64,000 bases of DNA from Calycina herbarum (GCA_001414485.1 LLEY01000063.1:248001-312000), one strand, 5' to 3'; counted from the first letter of the stretch, positions 47,586 through 58,842 are shown. A program made the numbers and translations. Notes: generated from the letters alone by a model not told the origin.

Positions 47586-48924
47586 CCGGCGTATCTATAT
47601 TTCTTATCTATATATTAACCTTCGAGACTTAGTTACCTTTGTTTAGTTTATTTAAGTTTCGTTATACTAGGTTATTAAACTAATAAGTAATAGATAGACA
47701 AATAATAAGATAGGTCTAGAATAGTTAAAACACTTTAATAAATATACTACTACTTATATAAAGAGGCTATATTAAATGCTTATTCTTAATAGATATAAGA
47801 GTTACGAATCGGCTAAGTTCTAAGAATACTATAAGGTATATAATATTACAACTCTTAGACTACCTTCTCACTTGTTCTATCTAACCTAGCTACTTGATAT
47901 TAGATGCTTTAGTATCTTAAAGCGGGTATACGGTTAGCAGATTAAGACGTTTATTAAGGCCTATATTAACTATATTACGAAGGTAGAGTTCTTTCTAGCC
48001 TTTATAGCAGTATATAAGGAATTAATAATAGCCTAAAACGCTTAGACTAGATTTCGTAGAGCTGGCTTAGTACCTTTTAACCTATAGGCTGTGATTTTAA
48101 AGCTTAATATGAAGTTATAGACTCTAATACTCTCTAGACCCTCTACTGCTAATACTAACTCTTAGGTCTCCTAGACCCCTTCTAATCTAGCTAAAGCTCT
48201 TTTACAAACAACCCTTATTTAAAATAGAATTGCCTATTACTAAGGAAGCTCGCTAACTCCACTTTTCGAGACAGTTACTATGTTAGTAAAGAGTATAGAG
48301 AGAATAGCCTATGAAATAACCCTTTTATCTACAGAGGTATATATACTTCGAGCAGTAAACGAAGCCCTAAGCAAGCGTCGTAGAGCTAAAAAGGCTCGTA
48401 TACGTCAAGGTAGTATACTTATTATAGAGGATATATAAGATGTTATATTATAAAAGCACGTAGATAAGCAGGTACAACGCGACGTACGTACGGCGAGGGG
48501 GAGTCGTAAAGAGGAGCAATCGTCTAGGCGGCATTATAGGATTTATAGAAAAGCTAGTTATAATACACGAACTTGTTAAGAAGCTATAGATGTATCTAGT
48601 TTATCGGATTCCGATTAGTTTTAGTTAATTTAATATGTTGTAGTTGATTTATTAATGTTTAAAGTTTAATGCTAAGGAAAAGTAGGCGACTCGATGATAT
48701 AGGCGACTCGATGATAAACCACGTTAACTTTATTTTTATTTTTAGAAAAATAGTAAGACTAAGCATTCTATTAGCTCTCGGCCAGAAGAACTATTTTCCG
48801 CCGATAATCGATATATTATCAGTTGTTCTTTGAAATCCGGTATCGATCAGATTACTTAATACGATACAATAAATATCGTAGACCCCCCCCGATATGCCAC
48901 CGGTAATATCGCCGCCCAAGTCTG

Positions 48925-49407
48925 TGATCAGGAGGTTATCCTTATGTTATCCTTTATCATTTGCTCAAACTCAAATCAATACAACTTGGAATGACCCCGT
49001 CATAGAATTCTTGACTTAAGGTTCGCACTGGCTGTTTCTTGACCTCGAATTTATTGCCACTTAAATTCCGATTGCCTTTGTGATCATGACTAACTTGCTC
49101 CAAAGTAACTCATTGATGAGCAATTATGTGACTCAAAGGATCTGGAAAACGCAGAATATATGACCCTTGTTTGCTGAGCGCGAATATCGATTCTCAAGAA
49201 GCTTCTTCGAGTCTCGGCAGCTACTAGGCTAACGATTGTCCCCGCTATGTTGTCGCATAGAAGCAACATTTGATTGCGAAGGAGAGAGTTAGTCAAGCCG
49301 TCGTAAAATATAGACAATACCATGGAAGATAAATCCAAGCTTCATTCTCATGAAATCATTTAATTCTAATTACGTTCTCATGTGAAAGGCCTAGGTTTCG
49401 TAACTAG
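48925..49407. other. host sequence resuming after the nest
   Basis: Composition returns to normal immediately after the hAT target duplication. An 82-codon minus-strand frame at 49090-49338 has no recognisable features; the rest is 3' flank of the HET gene. Confidence 0.4.
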
Positions 49408-52108
49408 TTACACAATAGTCACTGTCCGATGAAGATAATCCAGCCCCAGTTCCCGTTTCGCAGTCTTCGGCCAAAACATAGCATAAGTAGATGCATATTC
49501 AGGCTTCATCTCACTCACTGCCATCTCGATTTCACTCTCTTCAACACCAACAAACTCTCTCAAGCATTTCAAACCATCGAAAAGCTTGCAAGCCCGTTGG
49601 CTGATACACCTCCAAAACACTTTTGGATCTGCTCTCATATAAATCGGACCTGATGTCATGTATTTATCGGCAGCGCCGTCCTCTGCGGGGTCAGTAAGCG
49701 TAAGTGGAGAACACCATTCTGTATCAGCTGTGTATTTGATTTCCCAGGTGTCTGAAATCATGCATGGTGACGACCAGTGCGTCAACCCTTTATTTTTGCG
49801 ATATTCCTGTATTTGTTTAAGTTGACGGTGCCATTCTTTTTGCTGTTGCTTGAGCTGACTGGGAGAGTACTGGAGTATAAGCATCCCTTCTTCTAGTTTG
49901 GGCTGAAATGGTTCAAAATGAAGTTGTAGAAATGCCAGGCAGTGCCTCTCGAAAATGGTATTTTCCCAACCTGCCCCATAGCCACTTTTCGCTTCATCCT
50001 GTTCATCCAACAGACTCCGAACAAGTGACAAAAAATCCATTTCAGTCATTATTCCAGACGATAGACTTGGGAATTGACGCGCTTCTATTGGACTATCACT
50101 CCACAAGAATTCTTGATCCAGCTGGAGGTCTCCAAAGTACCGAGATTTGATTTCAGCAATACTGTACAGTCCAAGGAATCCGTAGCATTCTTTATCAGAG
50201 GCATTAAATATCATGGCGGCAGAATCCCAGTTACGCCCGAGACCTTCTTTATAATTCGAAAGAAAATCCGGTGGTCCTCTGCTGAACTCATATGTGTACA
50301 GATAGAGCAGGTAGCATCGGCAACATGCAATGATACGGTAAGAGTTCTCTGGGCCTGTTTTCTTCATGAAGAACAATAACAAATCATCCGCAAATCCAGT
50401 GTCAATCAAGAATATATCGTCCGGTTGACGGCTCATGATATCTTCCAATGGTATCTCCGCGGTGCAAAATTCCAAATTACTCGTTTCCCCTTTAATCTCA
50501 AAAGCGGTCAGACCAGGAGTGCTGAATTCTGGAAGTGGTGATATTTGTAGTCCGGATATAGTCATAAGATGCATCATTTCAAGCGAAAGAGCTCCATTTG
50601 ATGCATCAATCGAAATGGTTTGATTCCAGGGGACCGCGGCGGGAATCCGGCGACGAACCGGGGGGAGAGTAGTCCATCTAGGTTGTGAGCCAGATTGTTC
50701 GTGGTTCTTATCGATTGCCCTTAAACATATGCAATACATATACATTCCTTTTTCAATATTATTGTATTTCAAATTCCACAAATGTTGGATAGAGGGAGGC
50801 TCCGGATTCCATAACGAGGAGGATTGCCAATCTGGCACCCAAGAGAGAACCAGTTCCCCTTGAGGTCTTTCTTTCCAGCAATTTATCAAGATTATAGGAT
50901 CAGAAAGAGTGGCAAGTGTGTAACCACAAACACCAACGAACGCCTCGATGAAAGAGATCGAATATTCAGGGATTAGGCGGTCGTTGGGTCCTTCGCCCGC
51001 AAAGTTGCTATCCACAAGACCTAGTAAGCCAAATATCTTATCACGCCGATCTGTTGCTATTGACTTCCAAGTTTGTCGCAAAGCTTCGGTAATCTTGAGT
51101 TTCATAAAGTGTCTTCCGTGCCCCATGTTACTCAACCAAGGTGCCGCTGTGTGGCCGCCCTGTAGTCGGGATGGAGTGAGACTCTGAGCGAGATAGTCAA
51201 CCTCTCCTATCGGAAATACTAAGGATGGAGAAAGTATGAGTTCCTGAATGATCCATACTCGCCCGAAATATTTTCTCTCGAGCAAATCTCGTTCCAGGGC
51301 AAGTAGTGGTTGCCGGGCTCTGTAAAGTCGTGAGGTTTCCTTGACTATTTCATCGCCGAGATAGACAACAGCCCGAAGACATCTTTGATAAATCTCGTCC
51401 ATTTTAGCAACCTGAGCTTGTCGTTCTAGGACATGGTTTTGATTGATACAAATAGCATCCACCCACATGGTCCTAATGCCTCTCTTTGGACGGACATGAA
51501 GGAGCATGGACAAGCAGTTCCGTGTTTGAAGCATAACATCCCAATAGCGACCGATGTAGATGGGAGAATGTCTGCACCCATGATCCAGGAGTCAGTTTAT
51601 TTGTTTGAAAAAAATAGGCTGCGTAAAAAATATCTGAGATTGTGACTTACCTTCGCGAATCACCATTTTCTCCTCCCCAGGTGTAGGACACCGTCTCATA
51701 CTCTACACAGTAATCATGATCCCAGATCTCAAGAGAAGCATGGAATGGAGAGTCCTTCGCCTCAGACGCCGCGATAGATATCAACCGAATTTCGCCCGAT
51801 TCCAATACTCTCTCATAGACCCCAGATTGATCGACTTCCCCGGCGGAAGTCGGGGTACTGCCCTTGAGCTGAACTTGCTGACCCCCAGTATATCGAACAC
51901 TTGAAGGCCACGAAAGATTCCATTCCCCAATTGGTTTGTCTGGTGGCGGCGACCAAGGATTTCCTGTAGAAGTCTCCAGCTGAGAAATGAGCTGCTCCAC
52001 CTGCGGGGTACCAAAGACACTGTCGCAGGCCCTACATCGCGGATAGTTGCTAGCCTCGTCGACAACGACGTCAGGGATGTCGCATGAAGGTTTATGCCAC
52101 CGAGACAT
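49408..52108 (-). CDS. HET-domain (heterokaryon incompatibility) protein
   Basis: Two exons on the minus strand, 52108-51651 and 51571-49408, joined across a 79-bp intron (GTAAGT donor, CAG acceptor) in phase 2, giving 873 residues. The start is the ATG at 52108 (MSRWHKPSCDIPD). A CRAC pair near residue 30 may bind metal. The HET domain spans roughly residues 137-270: YETVSYTWGG, WVDAICINQ and VVYLGDE are the three classical blocks. The remaining 600 residues are an undefined C-terminal region with no NACHT, ankyrin or WD repeats visible. By family, HET proteins trigger growth arrest or cell death on encountering non-self. It is the first gene beyond the repeat nest. Confidence 0.9.
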
Positions 52109-53011
52109 TGTTTTATGTATAAAAGAAAGAACGAACGGCTTGAGCCATAGCTGGGAGAAAAGGCCTTTATGCGACAATTTGCTTTACGTAAAAGCTGATA
52201 CAAGGGGTTTGGAGGGTTCCAGCTTACTTACTTTACACGAAGACATGCGTATCTGGAAGGGATATCAGTGGGAACCGAAATCCATGTTGCTTTCTGATGG
52301 ATAAGCGCCAATCTTGAGGTGGGGGCAATTGGGGGCGGAAATTCGTTATGACAGGAGGCTCCACGAAACTAACATTGTTTTATTTGATGCCAGCACCATG
52401 CGGACCCGACAAGGCCAAGGTTATGTATGATTGAATAATTAACCAAAAGGACGTCGTCTTTCAAAACCATCTCACCCCCCGCAATTCGTTTTCGACGACA
52501 ACAAATCATGTTATACCTTAACTCTGGGTTGGGGACCGGGGATCGTGCCTTCCTTCTCTCTCACACATAGCGTGGGTGGCGAGGTTAGGTCGAGGCAGGA
52601 GGGAAGGAGCGACCTTGAGGGTCAGGTCGGGCCAAGGCTTGAGATTAAGTTGGGGAAAGAGCAACCTCAGCGCACACCCACTTTACCCTAAAAACAGATA
52701 ATTGAGAGAGGAATTAAAAATCAAGCTTTTGGTTGCAATGGGAAGCACTCTGATTGTTCCTAGAATTGCTTGAGTATGAGGAAGGGAGAAGGTGTACGGT
52801 GGGTGTGCGCAGAGCATGACCAAGTCTCATACGACACAGCAACACTAAGCAGCAGTCCCAAATCACAATGCTAGACTTACAACTTACAAGTGCAATTTTG
52901 TTCAATTCGCTCACATATGAGGACCTAGGTATAGATCGACGGCCATCCCACCAATATTCATACAACTTCACTGTATCCATCGTAAATGTCATATCCATGC
53001 TTTTACCCTCG
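52109..53011. other. intergenic, HET promoter and Ku80 3' flank
   Basis: About 0.9 kb between two minus-strand genes. Short low-complexity stretches (GGGGACCGGGGATCG near 52531, purine-rich runs) but no supported gene. Confidence 0.45.
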
Positions 53012-55521
53012 TCAGAAGGACCAGTCCTCTCCCCGACTACGAACCGGCATCTCCGTCTTCATCTCCAAATAAAACTACACAAAAATTAGCAAAAGCTCTC
53101 AAAAGATATGCGTTGATAATACTAACTTTTGTAGCATCCTCTTCCGTGACATCAGAATGGTCAATAGTCTTATCATCAATCAATCCCAACTTCGCATTCC
53201 TAATTTCCATGAAGAAACGCTTCCTCCCCTCGCCCAATGTTCCTCCCAGTAATTTCTGCTTCAGATTGCGAATGAAATCATTGTAGAACTCTGGCTGTTC
53301 CAACTCCACCATTTCTTGCCTCGCGATCCTTATGTTCTCCAGAGCTCTCGCATATCCAGTGTCCCCAGTGCTATCTTTAACGATTTCGCAAATAACGACA
53401 CTCATTTGTTTAATGGCCTTGACGATTTCATCATCATGTTTCGTAGCATGGAGCCTCTGCTTGAACGCAGGTATGGCATTTTCCTTTGTAATTTCTTGGG
53501 GTGTTTCTCGATTGAGAAGAGAGTCAACGTCCAATCCAGACAGGGGGGCTTTCTTCTCGGAATTCAATTTTTTGCCCTTTGCCTTGGCAGGTACTGCAAA
53601 GGGTTAGTTTTGGGATTCTTATTCTGGTTGGGAGAGTATTACCTTTCTTAATGTTGGCTGCCTCCGTCAATTTTTGGAGCTCAGCAGTGGTCTTTGAAAC
53701 AAGCTCTGCAGGGGGTTTCGACCATTGCATCAAAACATCAGCCGGGGGAGCTACTTCTCCTTTGGGGTTGGAAGCTCGATCGCGAACAGCTTTGTTGATT
53801 CGATGAATTGCTGGCGAATAAGTGTCTTCGACTTTCATATATTCGACCGGTTGTCTGGAAAAGTCAGCATTGATAAACACAGCTAGAAGTATTGGCTTAC
53901 CCTTCATCGTCCTTTCCGAAAGTTGACAGATCCATTGCATCTACATAATCACTCATTGCCTCGACTAAACCTTCGGTAGGGAGGTTTCTGTGTTTTGTAA
54001 CAGTCGCCCCAGATGCAGTAATGACCCGGTCCAGAGGTGGGAAACGATACATGCGTACATCCTCCGCAAAAGGAAGTGGCACGTCAACGAGGGCATGGAT
54101 ATGAGGTTCGAGCATGGGAGCAAGTAGGATAAGAGAAGGGTCTTTTCCCTCCTTGGGCACGATTCTGGCTACAGCATACGAATCCAATTCTGCAAGAGCC
54201 CGTACTAAAGACGAAAATGCCACAACGGCTTTCTGGTTTGTAGGCATGGCGACGGTAATGCGGGATTCGCCCATGTTCAGGTACCGTTCATGCTGCACAA
54301 AGTCAATTGGCATCCAATCAATTATAGGAAGTGGGTTCCACGATACATACCGAATCACTTGGAATGAACCCGATTATCGAGAAATCAACGACTGTCTCTA
54401 GCTTCGTGACGTTTTCATTACTTTGACTAATGGAGACTGCAGTCCGACCATACTCGTAACCTCTCTCGAGAGAATCTCGGTCGATATCTCTCTTGCCTCC
54501 TGCCGAAGTCGCATCATTCACTTGATAACGAATGGAGCTTCTGACCGCCGAGAGGTTTTCTGCGTCTTGCATTTCTGTATCTTCACCAAGCGTATTGGAA
54601 GACTGCGCGGTGGCTTGGCCGTTTTCGTCGGTGGTACTCACCACAAAACTGCTTGCCCCCACAGGCTTAGCAGCATGCGTGTAGAAGTATCTTTGGACAT
54701 CAATGTATAGAGCAGTCGCGGGATACGCTTCGGTATCACCAAGAGAAAGTCGACCCTTGTATGCTGCATATGGCCGAGTAGCTTTCAACTCTGGTATCGA
54801 AAGATTTTCAACAGCTTCGGCAACAGTACCAAAAATCCCTTTATTGCATCCATTGGTCAAATCCTGGAGCAAGGTTTCGTTGTTTTTCTGACAGAGAGTC
54901 AGCATTTTCGAGCCCAAGATAAAAGAGCTGATCTACCTTGTGTTCAGACTTGTCTTCTTCCTTGAAGCCAAACTCCGAGTCATCAAAATCAACCCCTAAT
55001 ACAACAAGTTCAATATCGCATTCATTGAGTTGCTTATAAGTTGAGATCACATGTTCCGAGTCGCCGCCATCATCTATTGTTCCCTGTCCGTCTGTAACCA
55101 AGACGATTTTCCGCGCATATTTGCCGGGCTTTCCAGTTTTCAGTGTCGTGAATTTGGTAATCATATCTATTGCAAGGATGACGGCCGAAAGTGCATCTCC
55201 CGCCTCGGTTTCACCAGTCTTGAGTTTCGTTTGCAGTTGCGTCAGGTCATCCATGGTAGCCGGACCAAGTTCCTTGTGTACAGTGATATTTTGGTAGGCA
55301 TCGTCGTCCTCGCTGTTATATAGGGAATTCTCAGAATCGACGGTTCTGAGGCCGATCACACCCACGCTCCATGTGGTCCGGTTGGCTGCCATGGTTGTGC
55401 AAATCTTATCCCAGACATATTTCATGGCAAAGTCGAAGTCGCTTTCAACTCTACCACTATGGCACTCAGCCATGGAGGCGCCCTGGTCTACAATGTAAAC
55501 CGTTGCTTGTTTGTCGCCCAT
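53012..55521 (-). CDS. ku80: Ku80 DNA end-binding subunit (NHEJ)
   Basis: Six exons on the minus strand: 55521-54937, 54887-54351, 54292-53901, 53854-53643, 53593-53127 and 53074-53012; introns are 46-58 bp and all phases agree, giving 751 residues, close to fungal Ku80 length. The vWA-like N-terminus starts MGDKQATVYIVDQGASM and shows KIVLVTDGQG. The Ku core beta-barrel follows (YKGRLSLGD, then RYLNMGESRITVAMP and LIPL-type segments), then the helical C-terminal arm (PEFYNDFIRNLKQKLLGG). Role by family: with Ku70 it encircles broken DNA ends and starts non-homologous end joining; also at telomeres. Alternative 3' end: reading through the last GTTAGT intron would stop at 53037. Confidence 0.95.
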
Positions 55522-55905
55522 GTTGGTGGTTTGTAGTTATTGTCGATGGTTGAGTTGGATTGGGATGTGGGAGAACGCGACGGAAGGAGCTCGTTCTAGG
55601 CAGACGCGATCCCTGCTGGGTTTCGACCACGCAGTCATGTGTTTAGCCTGGGGGCTATTTCTTGGGTCGACCAGTTTATGTTTACGGAGTGCTAAAATAC
55701 TGGGTGAAATCTTGCGAGTGAAATACGGGTAAAATATACGGGTGAAATATGGGTGAAATATATACGGGCCTTGGCGGTCGGGTGTGGGGTGCATATTGCC
55801 TCAAAGGTGGTTCCACTTGAGGGCGTCATTGAAGTATCGCGAGTCCTCCACAAGACAACACCACATTTCCAATACAACAACACCCCAATTCTTGAAATTG
55901 ACAAG
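55522..55905. promoter_or_regulatory. shared divergent promoter with short tandem repeat
   Basis: 384 bp between the start codons of Ku80 (minus) and the DUF4149 gene (plus). From about 55690 to 55768 the sequence GGGTGAAATATAC and variants are repeated about five times (TGGGTGAAATC, GAGTGAAATACG, GGGTAAAATATACG, GGGTGAAATATG, GGGTGAAATATATACG). Any regulatory role is inference. Confidence 0.5.
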
Positions 55906-56574
55906 ATGCCTGACTACTCTATATTCAAGTCTCCAGCTCCGTACCATATTATAACGTTCGCATATCCCCCTTCATCCGAACAAGCAGAATCAAGTTGACA
56001 GTCGCAGTTATGGTACCTTGCTTGGAAGCACAGTCTTCCAAAGCTTCATTGGCGGAATCGTAGCATTCAGAGCTCTTCCTCGACCTCAATTCTCCCAATT
56101 GCAACAGAAGATCTTTCCCATCTACTTTGCTATGCAGACAGCGCTCCCGGTGCTCCTCGCCGTAACCTACCCCGGATCCAGCAATCCTCTCGGCCCATCA
56201 TCAAGTCTGTCAGGAACCCTCGCGGAATCGAATAGATATAGTGTGCTAGTGCCATTGGCAACGATGTTTGTCACAGGGTTGGTAAACATGGTATACATTG
56301 GTCCAGAGACTACCAATATCATGAAGCAAAGAAAGGTTCAAGGTACGATCATCGCCACTTCCACTTTGCTCTCTTCCTTAGCTTCTGCTAACACACGCTC
56401 GACGCAGAAACTCGCGATGGCAAGAAATCATACGATCCAGCCCCACATTCGAAGGAAATGCAACAACTGAATAACGCGTTTGGAAAGATGCACGGATTGT
56501 CTTCGATTTCAAATTTGGTTGGCATGATTGCGATGCTTGCATACGGATTCTCTCTTGCAGACCGAATCCAATAG
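55906..56574 (+). CDS. TMEM205-like DUF4149 membrane protein
   Basis: Three exons: 55906-55955, 56008-56342 and 56408-56574, with 52- and 65-bp introns (donors GTTCGC and GTACGA, the first weak). Phases agree, giving 183 residues. The start MPDYSIFKSPAPYHII leads into YGTLLGSTVFQSFIGGIVAF (helix 1), RALPRPQFSQLQQKIFPIYF, a second helix, a third (LVPLATMFVTGLVNMVYI) followed by GPETTNIM, and a last helix near the C-terminus after KMHGLSSISNL. These are the conserved blocks of DUF4149/TMEM205. By family it is a small four-helix membrane protein of unclear function. It shares its promoter region with Ku80. Confidence 0.92.
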
Positions 56575-57609
56575 ATTAGCTGCAAACATAAATACATATC
56601 CCTAGGGCTTCTTCTTCCTTTGGATCATTCCTTGGGGGTCTCTTTACGTGTCTCTTTTGTGTCTATTGCTTTACACACATGTGTTAGTGTTCCGCGGAAA
56701 ACTATTCTCTTTCCCATAGTTGTCTCTCTCTGCTCTTAGTACAGTTTCCGTGCTATTTCCTCCCCGTTAAGTTGCTGGCTGTTTATCAAGATCTAGCCTA
56801 GACTTAAGTTCACTCTATCCTCGACGCAGAGGAATACCATGCTAGCATGTGGATGATTAAAATTATCAGGTTCATATAACGCATATTAATGGATACCTGC
56901 TGTTTATTTCCTTTGTCTTTGGATGTTTTTTGTAGGATCCTGATGGTCCTGAATATCTCTTCTTCAAATAAAAACTAGTAAGAATCATGAGCTTTGTTCT
57001 GCGTACATCACCCCCTCTATCCAAAATTTCAAGCATTATACAAAAGCATCTAGAAGGATTGAGAAATCAGTTTGCCGAATCTTCCGAATGAATCTAGTTT
57101 TTTCCTAGATCCTTTCGCACAATATTTATGAAAGCGGGTGTACTCGGAGGAAAGCCCGCCTCTTTTACATGCTAGCATGGATTGGTGTGGTAAACAAGTA
57201 CTTTATGAAGTTTCACAGACTCCTAGTTTCCAAATTCGATGAGTCGGTGCATTGGTTCTCTTTGAAAGATCTTTCGTCAAGTTGGCGCAAGAACTTCAGT
57301 CATTTTTCACCATTGCCCCTTTTATTATTATGTTCACTCTTCCAAGGCTGTCATGAGTATTTGAAGGACACTTTCTTTGCTTCCTCCAACACATTTCGCA
57401 GAGCTTCTTTGGTTTGAGGGTCTTCCAAAGCATACTTGTTACTGGAGTACAGTTGATCAAATAGCTCGGATTCTCGATGTTGCCAGCAAATTAATGGTCC
57501 GATTCTATGCTACTGAGTGATGCTAAAATTTTAATAATACAATTTTGAAGAATCTGAATCCCATCCACATTCCCCTGCGCGCCTGCCCCTCGGCAGTGCT
57601 TTACACACT
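56575..57609. other. convergent intergenic region
   Basis: About 1 kb between the ends of two convergent genes. AT-rich; an 82-codon frame at 57169-57417 has no supporting evidence. Confidence 0.45.
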
Positions 57610-58842
57610 CTAAGCAACATACTTGGCCAAAGTATCAATATAAGGAGAATAACCAGTGCCACTTGGTGGCTCCATGCTATACATATAATCTCCCCACATT
57701 GATCCACCACCCCACCAGATAGCTCCCATCCAAACATCACTAGCAGCAGACAAGGCATCAAGCATGCCGGTGATAGCAGTCTGACATTGAGGGTTGGCTC
57801 CTCCTGCATATTCGCCAATGACACCCTTCTTTCCATTGGCTCTGAGCCAGGCTGTTGCTCCCTGGATACGCTCTGCGCCGATTGTTGAAGAAGCGCAAGA
57901 GGTGCTAGTTCCGGAACCATCGGTGTCGAGGTATTGGTGCATTTCGTAAACAATCTTATCAGAGGGGTCTGTGAGGCCGAGCATGGAATCGCCGTTGTTG
58001 GCCGCCCATGTCCAAGCTCCGGTGTAGGCCTATGCCAGGTTAGCTCAGAGTACTTCAGACAGAGCATGAGGGCTTACAGTTCCTTCGACGAAAATATACT
58101 GTGTAGTTGCACCAGCACCACGAACACCATCAATACAAGCTTGATTGAGTTGAGGAACAAGTGTAAGAGAACCCATATCATGAAACTCATTGTTACAATC
58201 AAAAATAGCTTTCTCATTCGTTGCAAACTCCTTAGCGAGGTTTCCCCAGAAAGTCTTGAAGTCACTGGTGGAAGTAATAATTGCTTGATTATAACGACCA
58301 TAGTTATGAGCATCGATCACTGCATATCCTCCTTTTTCGGTGATAAAAGAGACACTCTTTTTCAAGCCTGAGAGATAGGTTGCATCCAAAGTCCCAGTCA
58401 AGGATGAACCACCTGTCATACGTTCGAGCAAGAATGGGATACGGAAAGTATTCATTCCTTTATCCATGAGGGTACCGATGGAAGCAGTACTAGGCCATGC
58501 GTAGTCTGTACCCAATGTACCGGGAAGTTTCTTCTCTGCAAATTCAGCTCCGGACTCGTTGACGCCGAAGAAGGTGAACTTTCCAGCGCCTTTGGATGTT
58601 GGTGCTGGTCCAGATGATGAAGTATTGGAAGGGGGATTCGCTGTTGGGACGGTTGGACCTGATATGGAAGTTGGAGTTGCAATGCTGGAAGTAGAATTGA
58701 AAGCCGTCGAGGTAGGAACCGATTTTCCAGTGGAAGTAGGTCTCCAATCACAGCCATGATAATTGTCATCTCTCTCGACAAGAGGTGCTCCGAAAACAGA
58801 TGCTGTTAAGCCAGCGGCGAGAATGGTGGTTGAGAAACGCAT
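57610..58842 (-). CDS. GH5 endo-beta-1,4-glucanase, secreted
   Basis: Two exons on the minus strand, 58842-58078 and 58029-57610, with a 48-bp intron (GTAAGC donor, GCTAAC branch site), giving 394 residues. There is a signal peptide ending about residue 19, then a Ser/Thr/Pro linker (residues ~35-85) and the GH5 catalytic domain from about residue 88 (FFGVNESGAEF). Catalytic residues: acid/base Glu219 in CNNEFHDM and nucleophile Glu328 in VIGEYAGG; the supporting motif DAHNYGRY is at 178-185. By family it hydrolyses internal beta-1,4 bonds of cellulose outside the cell. The linker is present but there is no cellulose-binding CBM1 in front of it, only a single Cys-Asp-Trp near residue 31. Confidence 0.93.

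Larger units (their letters stand above)
25539..47666 (+). mobile_element. element A: Ty3/Gypsy chromovirus, heavily nested and RIP-mutated
   Basis: Target duplication CTAGG at 25534-25538 and 47667-47671, inside the P1 transposase frame. LTRs: 25539-25995 (457 bp) and 40504-40884 plus 47591-47666 (381 + 76 = 457 bp), identical in length. Internal parts: gag from about 26030 with a zinc-knuckle region near 26850; protease near 35610; reverse transcriptase about 37380-37800 with YLDNILIF near 37735 in place of YLDDILVF; RNase H about 38130-38320; integrase about 38700-39550; chromodomain about 39840-40000. It is interrupted by D (with C inside it), P2 and E. No frame is intact; stops replace Gln and Trp codons throughout. 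Confidence 0.92.
40504..47666 (+). repeat. 3' LTR of element A, split by element E
   Basis: Parts 40504-40884 and 47591-47666. Joined after removing E and one copy of its target site, they give exactly the 457 bp of the 5' LTR. The first part repeats the A-specific central section (AAGTACTATTAGAACC). Confidence 0.92.
24732..48724 (+). mobile_element. P1: pogo/Fot1-type DNA transposon, split by retroelements
   Basis: TA target duplication at 24730-24731 and 48725-48726. The TIRs start ACGTGGTTTATCATCGAG and extend about 49 bp, with an internal direct repeat of ATCGAGTCG. The element proper is 24732-25538 plus 47672-48724, about 1.86 kb, the usual Fot1/pogo size. The left arm encodes an HTH of Psq type (ARIILAIKAIRLSKTINTRT, then VPRTTLRDRIAG), a CENP-B-like region (EEEVIS, LDSRGF) and the first catalytic Asp motif (YNFDETRFIIG). 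The right arm carries the LRLPSHLFYLTxLLDIRCF segment with the later catalytic part. Many TAA/TAG stops replace Gln/Trp codons. The right arm is less mutated than the left. Confidence 0.9.
24459..48924. mobile_element. short hAT-type element hosting the whole nest
   Basis: Terminal inverted repeats CAGACTTGGGCGGCGATA at 24459 and its complement ending at 48924. They are flanked by 8-bp target duplications TGAGCAGG (24451-24458) and TGATCAGG (48925-48932), seven of eight matching. An 8-bp duplication with CA-initial termini is diagnostic of hAT transposons (family knowledge). Only 273 bp (24459-24731) and 198 bp (48727-48924) belong to this element. Both arms are AT-rich without coding capacity, so it is a non-autonomous hAT element. 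Everything between 24732 and 48724 is a later insertion. Confidence 0.8.

Noticed and set aside
25539..47666. Tandem LTR clusters as one complex satellite or CRISPR-like array
   Set aside because: Copies are 427-457 bp LTRs with TSDs and internal gag-pol, not short repeats with spacers; this is eukaryotic DNA.
53037..53127. Ku80 ending by read-through of the last intron
   Set aside because: The spliced end fits the usual Ku80 C-terminus (EEDATKFY) better; kept only as an alternative.
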